64,000 bases of DNA from Alcaligenes sp. SORT26 (GCF_017377875.1 NZ_CP070975.1:3782001-3846000); one strand, 5' to 3'. Shown: positions 1 through 8,835, numbered from the stretch's first letter. Translations and numbers: made by a program. The notes: generated by a model from the sequence alone, not told the origin.

Positions 1-1
1 G

Positions 2-100
2 GTTTGGGACAAGACGCCACCTGCACCTCGCTTGCCTGCTGAAGTGGCCGAGCGCACCGCTGACAAATATCGCGAAGCGCTGGAGCGCCTGACAGCGTGA
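2..100 (+). CDS. purC: SAICAR synthase PurC, C-terminal fragment
   Basis: The last 32 codons of a gene that begins outside the window. The tail has a WDK segment, then [20 protein letters not shown] and a stop, which matches the C-terminal helix of phosphoribosylaminoimidazole-succinocarboxamide synthase. That enzyme joins aspartate to CAIR in cytoplasmic purine synthesis. The next two genes, purE and purK, make CAIR, so the order purC-purE-purK gives consecutive steps and supports the call. Only the extreme C-terminus is visible, so nothing can be said about the active site. Confidence 0.85.
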   Translation, partial: VWDKTPPAPRLPAEVAERTADKYREALERLTA

Positions 101-130
101 ACGGGCAGTAGCTCGGATTTTCTATTTACC

Positions 131-163
131 AAGGCGCCTGGCAGCATGGCGCCTTCTTCCTTT
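131..163 (+). terminator. Hairpin between purC and purE (terminator or attenuator)
   Basis: AAGGCGCC (131-138) and GGCGCCTT (148-155) form a perfect 8-bp GC-rich stem with a 9-base loop, followed by the pyrimidine-rich CTTCCTTTT. It ends about 16 bases before the purE start codon. It could end purC transcripts or reduce read-through into purE. The T tract is interrupted, so strength is uncertain. Confidence 0.5.
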
Positions 164-178
164 TAGGGCGTATCTCTG

Positions 179-691
179 ATGAGCGTACAAACTCCTGCGA
201 CCCCCACCGTCGGCATTGTGATGGGTTCCTCCAGCGACTGGGATGTCATGAGCCAGGCCGTGGCCATTCTGGATGAATTTGGCGTGTCTTACGAGTGCCG
301 TGTGGTCTCTGCCCACCGCATGCCGATTGACATGGTGGATTACGGTGCCCAGGCGCCAGCCCGTGGCCTGAAAGCCATTATTGCGGGAGCAGGCGGGGCG
401 GCTCATTTGCCCGGCATGCTGGCTGCCCTGACACACTTGCCTGTGTTTGGCGTACCCGTGCCTTCGCGTTACCTGCGCGGTGAGGACTCCCTGCTGTCGA
501 TTGTGCAAATGCCCAAGGGCGTGCCGGTTGCTACCTTCGCCATTGGTGAAGCGGGTGCCGCTAATGCCGCGCTGCATGTTATTGCCAATCTGGCCGTCAA
601 CGATACGGTCCTGACTGAAAAACTGATTGCGTACCGTGCCCGCCAGACTGAGGCCGCCCGAGCTATGCGCGTTCCTCCTGCCACTGCCTGA
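179..691 (+). CDS. purE: N5-carboxyaminoimidazole ribonucleotide mutase PurE
   Basis: Class I PurE moves the carboxyl group of N5-CAIR to carbon, giving CAIR, in the cytoplasmic purine pathway. The 170-residue protein has the MGSSSDW phosphate-binding motif near residue 16, SAHRMP near 44 and the glycine-rich [11 protein letters not shown] near 70, all family hallmarks. Length is normal for the bacterial class I enzyme, which forms an octamer. It starts at ATG 179, downstream of a GC hairpin and a weak AGGG ribosome site. purK follows after 9 bases and makes its substrate, so the two are almost certainly co-transcribed. Confidence 0.97.
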   Translation: MSVQTPATPTVGIVMGSSSDWDVMSQAVAILDEFGVSYECRVVSAHRMPIDMVDYGAQAPARGLKAIIAGAGGAAHLPGMLAALTHLPVFGVPVPSRYLRGEDSLLSIVQMPKGVPVATFAIGEAGAANAALHVIANLAVNDTVLTEKLIAYRARQTEAARAMRVPPATA

Positions 692-700
692 TTTGATTTT

Positions 701-1888
701 GTGATGATGACCCCCATGACTGATGCTGTCCTACTGGTCCCTGGCTCCTGGCTGGGCATGATTGGAGGCGGCCAACTGGGCCGCATGTTCTGCCATAGTG
801 CTCAAAGCCTGGGCTACAAAGTGGCGGTGCTGGACCCCGACACTCACAGCCCGGCTGGTGCCGTGGCGGATCTGCATATCTGTGCTGCCTACGATGATGC
901 ACAAGCATTGGTTCAACTGGGGGAGCTGTGCCAAGCCGTCAGTACCGAGTTCGAGAACGTACCAGCACAGTCCCTGCTGACCCTGGCCCAGCACACTCGT
1001 GTCACGCCTTCGGGTGATGCCGTGGGTATCGTGCAGGATCGTATCCGTGAAAAAGCCTTTATCGCACAAGCCGGTGTGCCAGTGGCACCCTATGCGGCCA
1101 TTGAAAGCCTGGAAGACGTGCAAGCCGCCGATAGCGCCTTGTTCCCCGGCATTCTGAAGACGGCGCGCTTTGGTTATGACGGCAAAGGGCAGGCCCGTGT
1201 GGCGGACCGTGAACAGGCGCTGGCTGCCTTCAAGGAATTCGGTTCCCAAGCCTGTGTGCTGGAAGCCTTGCAGCCTTTGAAGTCCGAAATTTCGGTTGTC
1301 CTGGCCCGTGGTCTGGACGATCAGGTCAAAACCTTTCCATGTGCTCGTAACGAGCACCGTGATGGCATTTTGGCTGTGTCCACGATTAGCGCCCAGTTCC
1401 AGGACGATGTCTTGTCCGAGCAGGCCCGTCAGGCGGCGGCTGCCATTGCCCGCACCCTGGATTACGTAGGTGTGCTTTGCGTGGAATTCTTCATTCTGGA
1501 AGATGGCCGTTTGCTGGCGAATGAGGTGGCTCCTCGTCCACACAATAGTGGTCACTACACCATGAACGCCTGCGTCACCAGCCAGTTTGAACAACAGGCC
1601 CGAGTGATGGCCGCTTTGCCTTTGGGTGACACCCAGGCGCTGTGCCCATCCATGATGCTGAATATCCTGGGCGATATCTGGTTTGATGCTCAAGGCCAGA
1701 TGCGTGAACCGGATTGGGCGGCTTTGCTGGCCGTACCGGGTGTGTCCTTGCATCTGTACGGTAAAACCGAGGCCCGCATAGGTCGCAAGATGGGTCACGT
1801 CAATATTGTGGGCGAGTCCGACCAGCAGGTGCGTGATCGTACGGCTCGTGCCGCGGCTGCCTTGCTCATTGCTTTTGACCATGACTGA
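701..1888 (+). CDS. purK: N5-carboxyaminoimidazole ribonucleotide synthase PurK
   Basis: An ATP-grasp enzyme that carboxylates AIR with bicarbonate and ATP, giving N5-CAIR for PurE. The 395-residue protein opens with the GMIGGGQLGRM nucleotide loop near residue 18. The ATP-grasp core follows (KTARFGYDGKGQ near 150; FILEDGRLLANEVAPRPHNS near 265, with the acidic and asparagine metal ligands). Several in-frame ATGs lie close together (701, 704, 716) and no strong ribosome site separates them, so the first residues are uncertain. The stop overlaps the start of the next gene by 8 bases. Confidence 0.96.
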   Translation: MMMTPMTDAVLLVPGSWLGMIGGGQLGRMFCHSAQSLGYKVAVLDPDTHSPAGAVADLHICAAYDDAQALVQLGELCQAVSTEFENVPAQSLLTLAQHTRVTPSGDAVGIVQDRIREKAFIAQAGVPVAPYAAIESLEDVQAADSALFPGILKTARFGYDGKGQARVADREQALAAFKEFGSQACVLEALQPLKSEISVVLARGLDDQVKTFPCARNEHRDGILAVSTISAQFQDDVLSEQARQAAAAIARTLDYVGVLCVEFFILEDGRLLANEVAPRPHNSGHYTMNACVTSQFEQQARVMAALPLGDTQALCPSMMLNILGDIWFDAQGQMREPDWAALLAVPGVSLHLYGKTEARIGRKMGHVNIVGESDQQVRDRTARAAAALLIAFDHD

Positions 1889-2906
1889 TACTCCCCACAC
1901 CCCCTCTGAACAGCAAATAGAGCAGGCTGCCCGTGTGCTGGCACAAGGGGGGCTGGTGGCCTTTCCGACCGAGACGGTTTACGGCTTGGGTGCGGATGCA
2001 GAAAACCCGGCTGCTGTGCAGTTGATTTACAAGGCCAAGGGACGCCCAGCCAATCATCCTTTGATTGTGCATGTGGCTCCTGGAGCGGATCTGCGCTATT
2101 GGGTGACGGAGATCCCAGCGGTTGCACAGCAATTGATTGACGCTTTCTGGCCCGGTCCGTTGACCCTGATTCTGCCGCGTAACCCCGCTATCCCTGATAC
2201 GGTTAGCGGTGGGCAAAACAGTATTGGTATTCGGTGCCCGTCTCATCCGGTCGCGCAGGCTTTGCTCAAACGCATGGCGGAACTCAAGCCCAGCGGACAG
2301 GCCGGAGTGGCTGCTCCATCGGCGAATAAGTTTGGTCAGGTATCGCCCACGGCGGCCAGCCATGTGCGTGACGAATTTGCCGATATGAGCGCGGACGAGC
2401 TGCTGATTGTGGAAGCGGGTTCTTCAGAAGTGGGTATCGAGTCCACCATCGTGGACGTGTCGCGTACCCATCAAGGCCTCGGTGCTGTGCTGTTGCGGCC
2501 CGGTCATATCACGGCAGCCATGATCGCCGAGGTTATTGGCTATGAGCCCGCCAGCCCGGATCAGCAAGCCCCACAAGTATCGGGTAGCTTGAAAGCGCAT
2601 TACGCGCCCCGTACCCCTTTGTCTTTATTTGATGAAGGCAGTGCGCCTGCGGTGCAGGCCGCCTTGGCTGAAGGGGGCAAGCAGGCTGTGGTGGCCTTTG
2701 CAACCTTGCCACCGTTCTCGGCGGATGTGCACGATTGGTATGTATGCAGTCCTGATACGCAAGTCTATGCCCAGGATTTGTACGCCATGCTGCGTCGCCT
2801 GGATCAAGGCCAGTACGAGCATATCTGGGTGCAGCGTTGCCCGACTACGCCAGACTGGCAGGCGGTCAATGACCGCCTGGGCCGAGCAGCAGCAGCCTTT
2901 GAGTAA
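1881..2906 (+). CDS. tsaC: Threonylcarbamoyl-AMP synthase, Sua5 type
   Basis: Makes threonylcarbamoyl-AMP from threonine, bicarbonate and ATP, the first step of t6A tRNA modification. The 341-residue form has the YrdC domain first (PTETVYGLGADA near 31, the KAKGRP motif near 53, APSANKFGQVSPTAA near 148) and then the C-terminal Sua5 domain (about 215-341) that the short E. coli protein lacks. The start ATG 1881 lies inside the end of purK; the reading frame is open further upstream, but that stretch overlaps purK and lacks family similarity. A second t6A-pathway gene, tcdA, lies at 13.1 kb. Confidence 0.93.
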   Translation: MTDTPHTPSEQQIEQAARVLAQGGLVAFPTETVYGLGADAENPAAVQLIYKAKGRPANHPLIVHVAPGADLRYWVTEIPAVAQQLIDAFWPGPLTLILPRNPAIPDTVSGGQNSIGIRCPSHPVAQALLKRMAELKPSGQAGVAAPSANKFGQVSPTAASHVRDEFADMSADELLIVEAGSSEVGIESTIVDVSRTHQGLGAVLLRPGHITAAMIAEVIGYEPASPDQQAPQVSGSLKAHYAPRTPLSLFDEGSAPAVQAALAEGGKQAVVAFATLPPFSADVHDWYVCSPDTQVYAQDLYAMLRRLDQGQYEHIWVQRCPTTPDWQAVNDRLGRAAAAFE

Positions 2907-2969
2907 GGCTGCTGTTTAGTGGTGTGTGTGCTTTAAGGACTGACCTTGGGGACGGAGTAAGTTTGCTGC

Positions 2970-3785
2970 TTAGCGAGCTGTTCGCTTCAGAAAGTCCACA
3001 ATCGCCTGGTTCACCTGTGCTTCCTTATCCCGGTAGGGCAGGTGTCCGCACTGCTCCAGTTCCAGCAGCTCGGTGTGTGGCACCAACTCCTTGATGCGGC
3101 GGATTTGTTCCAGTGTGCCGTATTCATCATCCACGCCTTGGATAGCCAGAATTGGGCAGGTGATGCGGGTAACGTCTTCTTCAATATTCCAGTCGCGGAA
3201 CCGGGGATCTGTCCAGGTAGCGTTCCAGCCCCAGAACGCCGATTCCACATTGTCGTGATAACGACCCAGACGTTCGCGCAGAAAGCCTTGTTCGTAGGCT
3301 TCGCGGGCCACCAGAATACCGCGCAGGGAAATATCTTCCACAAACAGGTGCGGGGCCATCACCACAATGCCTTGCAGCTTGTCGCTAAAGCCGCTGGCAG
3401 CCAGCAGAGCAATCGATCCGCCATCGCTGTGACCGACCAGCACAATCGGGCGTTTCTTCCCATCTTCCCCCAACTGTTCCAGTAATTGCGGCAGTACTTC
3501 CAGCGACTGCTCGTGCAGATAGTCCGGCTCTTTCGGGCTATTGTCCGGGCGCGGGGTGCTACGGCCATAGCCATAACGCGAGTACATCAAGCCACTACAG
3601 CCGGTTTGTTCACACAACTGCGCAGGCCAGTCTTTCCACATCGTGATCGAGCCCAAACCTTCGTGCAGAAACACCAGCAAAGGGGCGGTTTCACGCTCGG
3701 GGGCGATACGTTGATATTCCAGATTAATAGCTTGGGTGCCTTGAGTCAGGCTCGCAAATTGCACAGAGGAATCGAGTGTTGTCAT
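2970..3785 (-). CDS. Alpha/beta hydrolase
   Basis: A 271-residue alpha/beta hydrolase of unknown substrate. The fold is clear: a HEGLGS oxyanion segment near residue 35, the nucleophile elbow VGHSDGG near 100 (serine), an acid in IQGVDDEYG near 210 and the histidine in QCGHLPY near 240. No signal peptide or membrane segment is visible, so it is probably cytoplasmic. The start ATG at 3785 is chosen because upstream codons are not hydrolase-like; the frame stays open to about 4007. It converges on the Sua5 gene and diverges from the MaoC gene. An ester or thioester substrate is possible given the acyl-CoA genes nearby, but that is a guess. Confidence 0.85.
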   Translation of the reverse strand: MTTLDSSVQFASLTQGTQAINLEYQRIAPERETAPLLVFLHEGLGSITMWKDWPAQLCEQTGCSGLMYSRYGYGRSTPRPDNSPKEPDYLHEQSLEVLPQLLEQLGEDGKKRPIVLVGHSDGGSIALLAASGFSDKLQGIVVMAPHLFVEDISLRGILVAREAYEQGFLRERLGRYHDNVESAFWGWNATWTDPRFRDWNIEEDVTRITCPILAIQGVDDEYGTLEQIRRIKELVPHTELLELEQCGHLPYRDKEAQVNQAIVDFLKRTAR

Positions 3786-4024
3786 AGCCGTCTTGTGTAC
3801 AGAAGCCCTGGACAGAGGGGGCGCTGAAGTAATTAGGAAACTCTCTTTATGCCATAGATTGATCAGAGACGCATACGCTGGCCCATCCTGATCCCTGATG
3901 TGGACATTTTGCTGCTGTTTTGTCTGCATTCTGGCGGGGTGCTGCAAATTTTTGCAGAGATGGTAGAGTGGCGATCTTGATCTTTTTTTGCCGCCGGGCT
4001 GTCCCAAGGCTCGGCGCCCCCAGC

Positions 4025-4079
4025 AAAAAGCTCCCCCCTTGGGAGCAACAAGCCGAAGGCGTAGCGTGGGGGCTTTTTT
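4025..4079 (+). promoter_or_regulatory. Structured leader with two exclusive hairpins before the MaoC gene
   Basis: In the 308-base divergent gap (3786-4093) the only clear structure is here. Hairpin A pairs GCTCCC (4030-4035) with GGGAGC (4041-4046). Hairpin B pairs AAAAAGC plus CCCC (4025-4036, one bulged T) with GGGG, G and C and the T run (4068-4079), giving a terminator shape ending in TTTTTT. A and B share bases 4030-4035, so only one can form. The T run ends 14 bases before the start codon and no Shine-Dalgarno is seen. This resembles an attenuator or a family-wide leader repeat; no ligand can be proposed. Confidence 0.5.
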
Positions 4080-4093
4080 GGTTGCACAACAAC

Positions 4094-4540
4094 ATGAAAT
4101 TTGCTGAATTTGAAGTGGGTATGGTCATCAATCACCCACTTGTACCTGTGACTCGCGAAGAGATGCTGGATTTTGCTCAGAAATACGATCCGCAGTCCTT
4201 TCATATTGATGACAAGCAAGCCGAAGAAGGCCATTGGGGCGGTTTGATTGCCAGTGGCTGGCTCACTTGTGGCAAGACCATGCGCATGGCCGTGGACTCT
4301 GCCTTGCATGACTCCGAGTCTTTTGGTTCGCCCGGTCTGGAACGTCTGCGCTGGGTCTTGCCTGTGCGGGCTGGCGATTCCATCCGTCTGGAAGCTACGG
4401 TCGCTTCCAAACGTGTGTCCAGCAGCCGTTCGGACCTGGGCATCATTCGCTGGAACTGGAATGTGTTTAACCAGCGCGATGAACTGGTGCTGGAGCTGGA
4501 AGCCACCAGCATGTTTGAGTTGAAGCCCGAACAAGAATAA
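4094..4540 (+). CDS. MaoC-like hot-dog dehydratase
   Basis: A 148-residue single hot-dog protein of the MaoC/R-hydratase family, which adds water to or removes it from enoyl-CoA-type thioesters. The motif YDPQSFHIDD near residue 30 carries the family Asp-His pair, followed by GLIASGWLTCGKTMRM, typical of acyl-CoA hydratases. The C-terminal half (RLRWVLPVRAGDSI) is the usual second hot-dog layer. The start ATG 4094 matches family length; a longer frame to 3920 runs through the leader hairpin and is not family-like. Glutaryl-CoA dehydrogenase lies convergently downstream, so a role in acyl-CoA turnover is plausible but not shown. Confidence 0.88.
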   Translation: MKFAEFEVGMVINHPLVPVTREEMLDFAQKYDPQSFHIDDKQAEEGHWGGLIASGWLTCGKTMRMAVDSALHDSESFGSPGLERLRWVLPVRAGDSIRLEATVASKRVSSSRSDLGIIRWNWNVFNQRDELVLELEATSMFELKPEQE

Positions 4541-4660
4541 AAAGACCACCAAACATTATCTCTAGCTTGCCGATTTTTTCCGGGGTCCTTTTGATCTTGA
4601 AAATGTCCTTGCGGCTGGAAAGAAACCCCACGCTACGTTTTTTGTCTGCTGCTTCTGAAG

Positions 4661-4695
4661 GGGCCAGGGCAAAGTCTCTTGCTTTGCCCCGGCCC
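4661..4695. terminator. Strong hairpin between convergent MaoC and gcdH genes
   Basis: GGGCC plus GGGCAAAG (4661-4674) pair with CTTTGCCC plus GGCCC (4682-4695), 13 base pairs with one mismatch and a 7-base loop. It lies 9 bases past the gcdH stop. Neither strand shows a clean T tract, so termination may be partial or Rho-assisted. Confidence 0.5.
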
Positions 4696-4703
4696 GACCT
4701 GAA

Positions 4704-5897
4704 TTAGAAGAAAGCCTGAATCCCGGTTTGTGCACGACCCAGAATCAGGGCGTGTACATCGTGGGTGCCTTCGTAGGTGTTCACCACTTCCAGATTGACC
4801 AGGTGGCGGGCAATGCCGAACTCGTCAGAGATCCCATTGCCGCCCAGCATGTCGCGTGCCAGTCGAGCAATATCCAGTGCCTTGCCGCAGGAGTTGCGCT
4901 TCATGATGGAGGTGATTTCGACGGCAGCCGTGCCTTCGTCTTTCATGCGTCCCAGACGCAGGCAGCCTTGCAGCGCCAGCGTAATCTCGGTTTGCATATC
5001 GGCCAGTTTTTTCTGGATCAACTGATTGGCGGCCAAGGGGCGGCCAAACTGCTTGCGGTCCAGGGTGTACTGACGAGCGGTATGCCAGCAGGATTCGGCT
5101 GCGCCCAAAGCACCCCAGGCAATACCAAAGCGGGCAGAGTTCAGGCAGGTGAAGGGACCACGCAGGCCCGAGACATGGGGCAGCATCTGGCTGTCTGCAA
5201 TGTCCACATCGGCCATGACAATTTCGCCGGTTAGCGAAGCGCGCAGGCCTACCTTGCCGTGAATGGCGGGTGTGGACAGGCCCTTCATGCCTTTTTCCAG
5301 AATGAAACCGCGAATCTTGCCGTCATCCTCGCCACCGACCACCTTGGCCCAGACCACAAAGACATCGGCAATGGGGGAGTTGGTAATCCAGGTCTTGTTC
5401 CCGCTCAGGCGATAGCCACCGCCTACTTTGACAGCGCGGCTTTCCATGGCACCGGGGTCCGAACCGTGATTGGGTTCGGTCAGGCCAAAGCAGCCAATCC
5501 ACTGTCCGCTGGCCAGCTTGGGCAGGTATTTCTGTTTCTGCTCTTCGCTGCCAAATTCAAAAATCGGCACCATGACCAGGGAAGACTGCACGCTCATCAT
5601 GGAGCGGTAGCCCGAATCCACACGCTCTACTTCACGAGCGATCAAACCATAGCTGACGTAGTTCAGGCCGGCGCCACCGTAGGCTTCAGGAATAGTGGCT
5701 CCCAACAAACCCAGCGAGCCCATCTCGGCAAAGATGGCCGGGTCGGTCTGTTCGTGGCGGAAGGCTTCCAGCACGCGCGGCAGTAGCTTTTCCTGCGCAT
5801 AAACATGGGCCGCATCGCGCACCATACGTTCTTCATCGCTCAATTGCTGATTCAGCAGCAGAGGGTCGTCCCAATGGAAAGAGGGATTGTCAGACAT
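4704..5897 (-). CDS. gcdH: Glutaryl-CoA dehydrogenase
   Basis: An FAD enzyme that oxidises and decarboxylates glutaryl-CoA to crotonyl-CoA in lysine, tryptophan and glutarate breakdown. The 397-residue protein has the acyl-CoA dehydrogenase layout: an N-terminal helical domain, the [13 protein letters not shown] flavin/substrate loop near 137, KTWITNSP near 168, and the C-terminal helices. The catalytic glutamate sits in [17 protein letters not shown] near 375, and this context is characteristic of the glutaryl-CoA branch. Electrons would pass to ETF. The divergent LysR gene and dyads between them suggest substrate-responsive control. Confidence 0.93.
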   Translation of the reverse strand: MSDNPSFHWDDPLLLNQQLSDEERMVRDAAHVYAQEKLLPRVLEAFRHEQTDPAIFAEMGSLGLLGATIPEAYGGAGLNYVSYGLIAREVERVDSGYRSMMSVQSSLVMVPIFEFGSEEQKQKYLPKLASGQWIGCFGLTEPNHGSDPGAMESRAVKVGGGYRLSGNKTWITNSPIADVFVVWAKVVGGEDDGKIRGFILEKGMKGLSTPAIHGKVGLRASLTGEIVMADVDIADSQMLPHVSGLRGPFTCLNSARFGIAWGALGAAESCWHTARQYTLDRKQFGRPLAANQLIQKKLADMQTEITLALQGCLRLGRMKDEGTAAVEITSIMKRNSCGKALDIARLARDMLGGNGISDEFGIARHLVNLEVVNTYEGTHDVHALILGRAQTGIQAFF

Positions 5898-6072
5898 AGA
5901 GGTACTCCGGGAAGATCAAAGACGGTCAATCAGGTGGAGCCAGCAAGGGCACCATCGGTCTGGAAACAGGGAAAGAGCAGCTCAAGTATCGCTGAGCGCG
6001 GTGGCCGTCGGCAGTTGTGTGAGGCCTTGTGCATCATCGGGCAGGCGATATCAGGCTAAAGTCCCAGCATAG

Positions 6073-6122
6073 TGTGCATAAAGCGCACAAGGCAATTGAT
6101 AAAATTGCACAATGTCGTGTGC
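6073..6122. promoter_or_regulatory. Probable LysR-regulator operators between gcdH and the lysR gene
   Basis: Two dyads sit in the 291-base divergent gap. TGTGC-N7-GCACA spans 6073-6089 and GCACA-N6-TGTGC spans 6107-6122. Between and overlapping them is a third, CAATT-N5-AATTG at 6093-6107. LysR proteins bind interrupted dyads upstream of the gene they control, so this is the natural site for the adjacent regulator. The rest of the gap (5898-6072, 6123-6188) shows no feature I recognise. Confidence 0.5.
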
Positions 6123-6188
6123 TGACGTAACGATCTGGCCCTGTGCTGAATGGACTGGGCTGGGGCGGCAGGATTAAGAGGGAGACCT

Positions 6189-7070
6189 ATGAGACAAGGC
6201 GTGCCCAGTTTGGGCGCATTACAGGCTTTTGAGGCCACGGCCCGCTTGGGGACTTTTTCCCGTGCGGCTGAGGAGCTTTCTTTGACGCATAGCGCGGTGT
6301 ATCGGCAGGTTAGTGGCCTGGAACAGCGGCTGGGCGTGACCTTGTTGACGCGGGTGCGGCGGCGTCTGGTCCTGACCCCGGCGGGTCGTGATTATGCGGC
6401 TCGTATCCGCCATCATCTGGAGCAGATCGGCAAAGACACCTTCAGCCTGATTGCGCGTGCCGGAGTGGGCCGCAGCATCCATCTGGCCGTGCTGCCTACT
6501 TTGTCGACCGTGTGGCTGATGCCGCGTCTGGCCAGTTTCTCCCAGCGCTATCCCGATATCACCGTCAGCCTGTCCGTACGTACTACTCCGTTTCAGTTTG
6601 GTGACCATCCCTTTGATGCAGCCATTTATCATGGGCGGCAGTTATGGCCGCAAACCGAAGGCATCAAGCTGTTTGATGAGGGCGAGCTGGTGCCCGTGTG
6701 CTCCCCCAGGCTGGCGGCCAGTGGTGACTGGCAAAAACTGGTTCACCTGCATATGTCCACACGCCCTGATAGCTGGTCGGACTGGTATCGATCCGCCGGT
6801 CTGGAGCCTGATCTGCGTGTCAGTTCCGGCCCTCGCTATGAGTTGTTCAGCCTGGTAATGGCGGCCTTGCATGCGGATATGGGCCTGGCCCTGATGCCGC
6901 GCTTTCTGGTTAGCAAAGCGCTGGAGCGGGGCGAATTGATCATGCCGCAAGACCATGCCATGCCTGTTAGCGAAGCGTATTTTTTTAGTTATCCCACGGC
7001 CAATGAGCCCAGTGAGGCGGTACTTCTACTGGAGCAATGGCTGCTTGAGCATGAAAAGGAGAACACATGA
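6189..7070 (+). CDS. LysR-family transcriptional regulator, GcvA/GcdR-like
   Basis: A 293-residue LysR regulator. The N-terminal winged helix-turn-helix is clear: SLGALQAFEATARLGTFSRA near residues 8-27, then HSAVYRQVSGLEQRLGVTLL. It is followed by the periplasmic-binding-protein-like effector domain (about 90-290). The start ATG 6189 follows a good GGGAGA ribosome site; an earlier in-frame start at 6150 lacks one. Divergence from gcdH suggests it controls glutaryl-CoA dehydrogenase. The last four bases overlap the gamma-glutamyltransferase gene, so it is also co-transcribed with that enzyme. The effector is unknown. Confidence 0.9.
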   Translation: MRQGVPSLGALQAFEATARLGTFSRAAEELSLTHSAVYRQVSGLEQRLGVTLLTRVRRRLVLTPAGRDYAARIRHHLEQIGKDTFSLIARAGVGRSIHLAVLPTLSTVWLMPRLASFSQRYPDITVSLSVRTTPFQFGDHPFDAAIYHGRQLWPQTEGIKLFDEGELVPVCSPRLAASGDWQKLVHLHMSTRPDSWSDWYRSAGLEPDLRVSSGPRYELFSLVMAALHADMGLALMPRFLVSKALERGELIMPQDHAMPVSEAYFFSYPTANEPSEAVLLLEQWLLEHEKENT

Positions 7071-8812
7071 GATTGCCCTGGAAACCGGCGCTGCTATCGA
7101 CTGCATTGGCCCTGGCTTTGGCGCTGCCTGCGCAAGCCCGGGAAGTGGCGACACAGCATTTGAATCCGGAAGCCGCCAGCAGTGTCATGCAGCGCGACAA
7201 ACACGTCACCCAGAAAAGCATGGTGGTGACGGCACATCCTTTAGCCACACAGGCAGGTTTACGCATTCTGGATCAGGGTGGCAGTGCGGTTGATGCGGCT
7301 ATTGCGGCTCAGTTGGTGCTGGGTCTGGTGGAACCCCAATCCTCCGGGATTGGCGGGGGCGGTTTCTTGCTGATGTTCCAGCCCAGGACTAGCCTGATGA
7401 GCTACGACGGACGTGAAACGGTACCTGCAGCTAGCAGCCTGGATCGTTTTGAACTGGACGGTAAAACCATGTCCTTCAAACAAGCGGTCAATAGTGGTCG
7501 CTCTGTGGGGGTGCCGGGCTTGCTGCGTGCACTGGAGCTCATGCACAAGGATGGCGGCGTACTGCCGTGGGCCAATCTGTTTGAGCCGGCAATTGAGTTG
7601 GCGGAGGCAGGGTTTGAGGTCAGCCCCCGTTTGCACGCCTTGATTTCGGATAATCCCGAACTGGCTGACAAGACCGCCACACGTACTTATTTTCTTGACG
7701 AGCAGGGCAAGCCCTGGCCGGTAGGTCATCGCTTGCAGAACAAGGCCTATGCGCAGGTGCTGCGTCTGTTAGCCAGACAGGGCGCACAGGCTTTTTATCA
7801 AGGTGAGCTTGCTCGGGACATGGTGGCTGCCGTCACAGGTGATCCTGTTGCGGGTGATCTGACGGAATCAGACTTGCAGCAGTACCGTGCGCTGCGTCGT
7901 GAGCCTCTCTGTATGGACTGGCAGCAAGTGGCGCTGTGCGGCATGGCGCCGCCCAGTTCGGGGGCCATCAGCGTGATGCAGATGCTGGGTATCTTGCAGC
8001 ACACGCCAATTGCTTCTGCAAAACCTCAATCAGCCGAAGCGATTCATTATTTCTCCGAGGCAGGGCGGCTGGCCTTTGCCGATCGGGACGCCTGGGTTGC
8101 TGACCCCGCGTTTGTGTCGGTGCCACAACAGGCTTTGCTGGCACCGGAATATCTTAAATCGCGTGCCGCCTTGATTCAGCCAGATCGATCCATGGGGCAC
8201 GCTCAACCGGGCAAACCTTTGGTCGACTCACAAGCTGCCAGCGATAACACGCCAGAGCTGCCATCGACTACTCATCTGTCCGTGGCCGATGCCAAAGGGC
8301 AGGTGGTGTCCATGACTACATCGGTGGAATCGGCCTTTGGCAGCAAGATCATGGTTCAGGGTTTCTTGTTGAACAATCAGTTGACGGACTTTGCCTTGAG
8401 CCCCAAAGACGAGATGGGACGTCTGTCCGTGAATCGAGTGGAGCCAGGTAAACGTCCGCGTAGTTCCATGGCGCCGATGATAGTGATGCAGGAGGGGCGC
8501 CCTGTGATTGCCGTAGGCTCACCTGGAGGCAGTGCCATCATTCCTTACGTGGCTCAGGCCCTGACCGGCATGTTGATGTGGGATATGGATGCACAAGAAG
8601 CCGTCAGCCTGCCGCATTACGGTAGCCGTAATTGGGCCACTGAGCTGGAAGCAGGAACCGCTGTGACAGAGCAGGCCCAAGCCTTGAGGGCGATGGGACA
8701 CGAGGTTCGAGAGCAGCCTTTTCCCAGCGGTACGCATGTGATTCGCTGGACCCAGGAAGGACTGGAGGCCGGGGTAGATCCTCGGCGGGAAGGGTTGGCC
8801 TTGGGACAGTAG
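7067..8812 (+). CDS. ggt: Gamma-glutamyltransferase
   Basis: A secreted Ntn hydrolase that cleaves gamma-glutamyl bonds in glutathione and related compounds and self-cleaves into large and small subunits. The 581-residue precursor starts with a signal peptide (two arginine/lysine-flanked residues, then an alanine/leucine core, cut near AQA-RE at 24-25), so it acts in the periplasm. GGSAVDAAIAAQLVLGLVEP near 70 and SSGIGGGGFL near 93 are family motifs. The autocatalytic threonine is in LPSTTHLSV near 405, and the glycine-rich GSPGGS near 483 belongs to the small subunit. It overlaps the lysR gene by 4 bases (ATGA). Confidence 0.93.
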   Translation: MRLPWKPALLSTALALALALPAQAREVATQHLNPEAASSVMQRDKHVTQKSMVVTAHPLATQAGLRILDQGGSAVDAAIAAQLVLGLVEPQSSGIGGGGFLLMFQPRTSLMSYDGRETVPAASSLDRFELDGKTMSFKQAVNSGRSVGVPGLLRALELMHKDGGVLPWANLFEPAIELAEAGFEVSPRLHALISDNPELADKTATRTYFLDEQGKPWPVGHRLQNKAYAQVLRLLARQGAQAFYQGELARDMVAAVTGDPVAGDLTESDLQQYRALRREPLCMDWQQVALCGMAPPSSGAISVMQMLGILQHTPIASAKPQSAEAIHYFSEAGRLAFADRDAWVADPAFVSVPQQALLAPEYLKSRAALIQPDRSMGHAQPGKPLVDSQAASDNTPELPSTTHLSVADAKGQVVSMTTSVESAFGSKIMVQGFLLNNQLTDFALSPKDEMGRLSVNRVEPGKRPRSSMAPMIVMQEGRPVIAVGSPGGSAIIPYVAQALTGMLMWDMDAQEAVSLPHYGSRNWATELEAGTAVTEQAQALRAMGHEVREQPFPSGTHVIRWTQEGLEAGVDPRREGLALGQ

Positions 8813-8835
8813 ATAGGCGTATTGGGTAGCCAATA

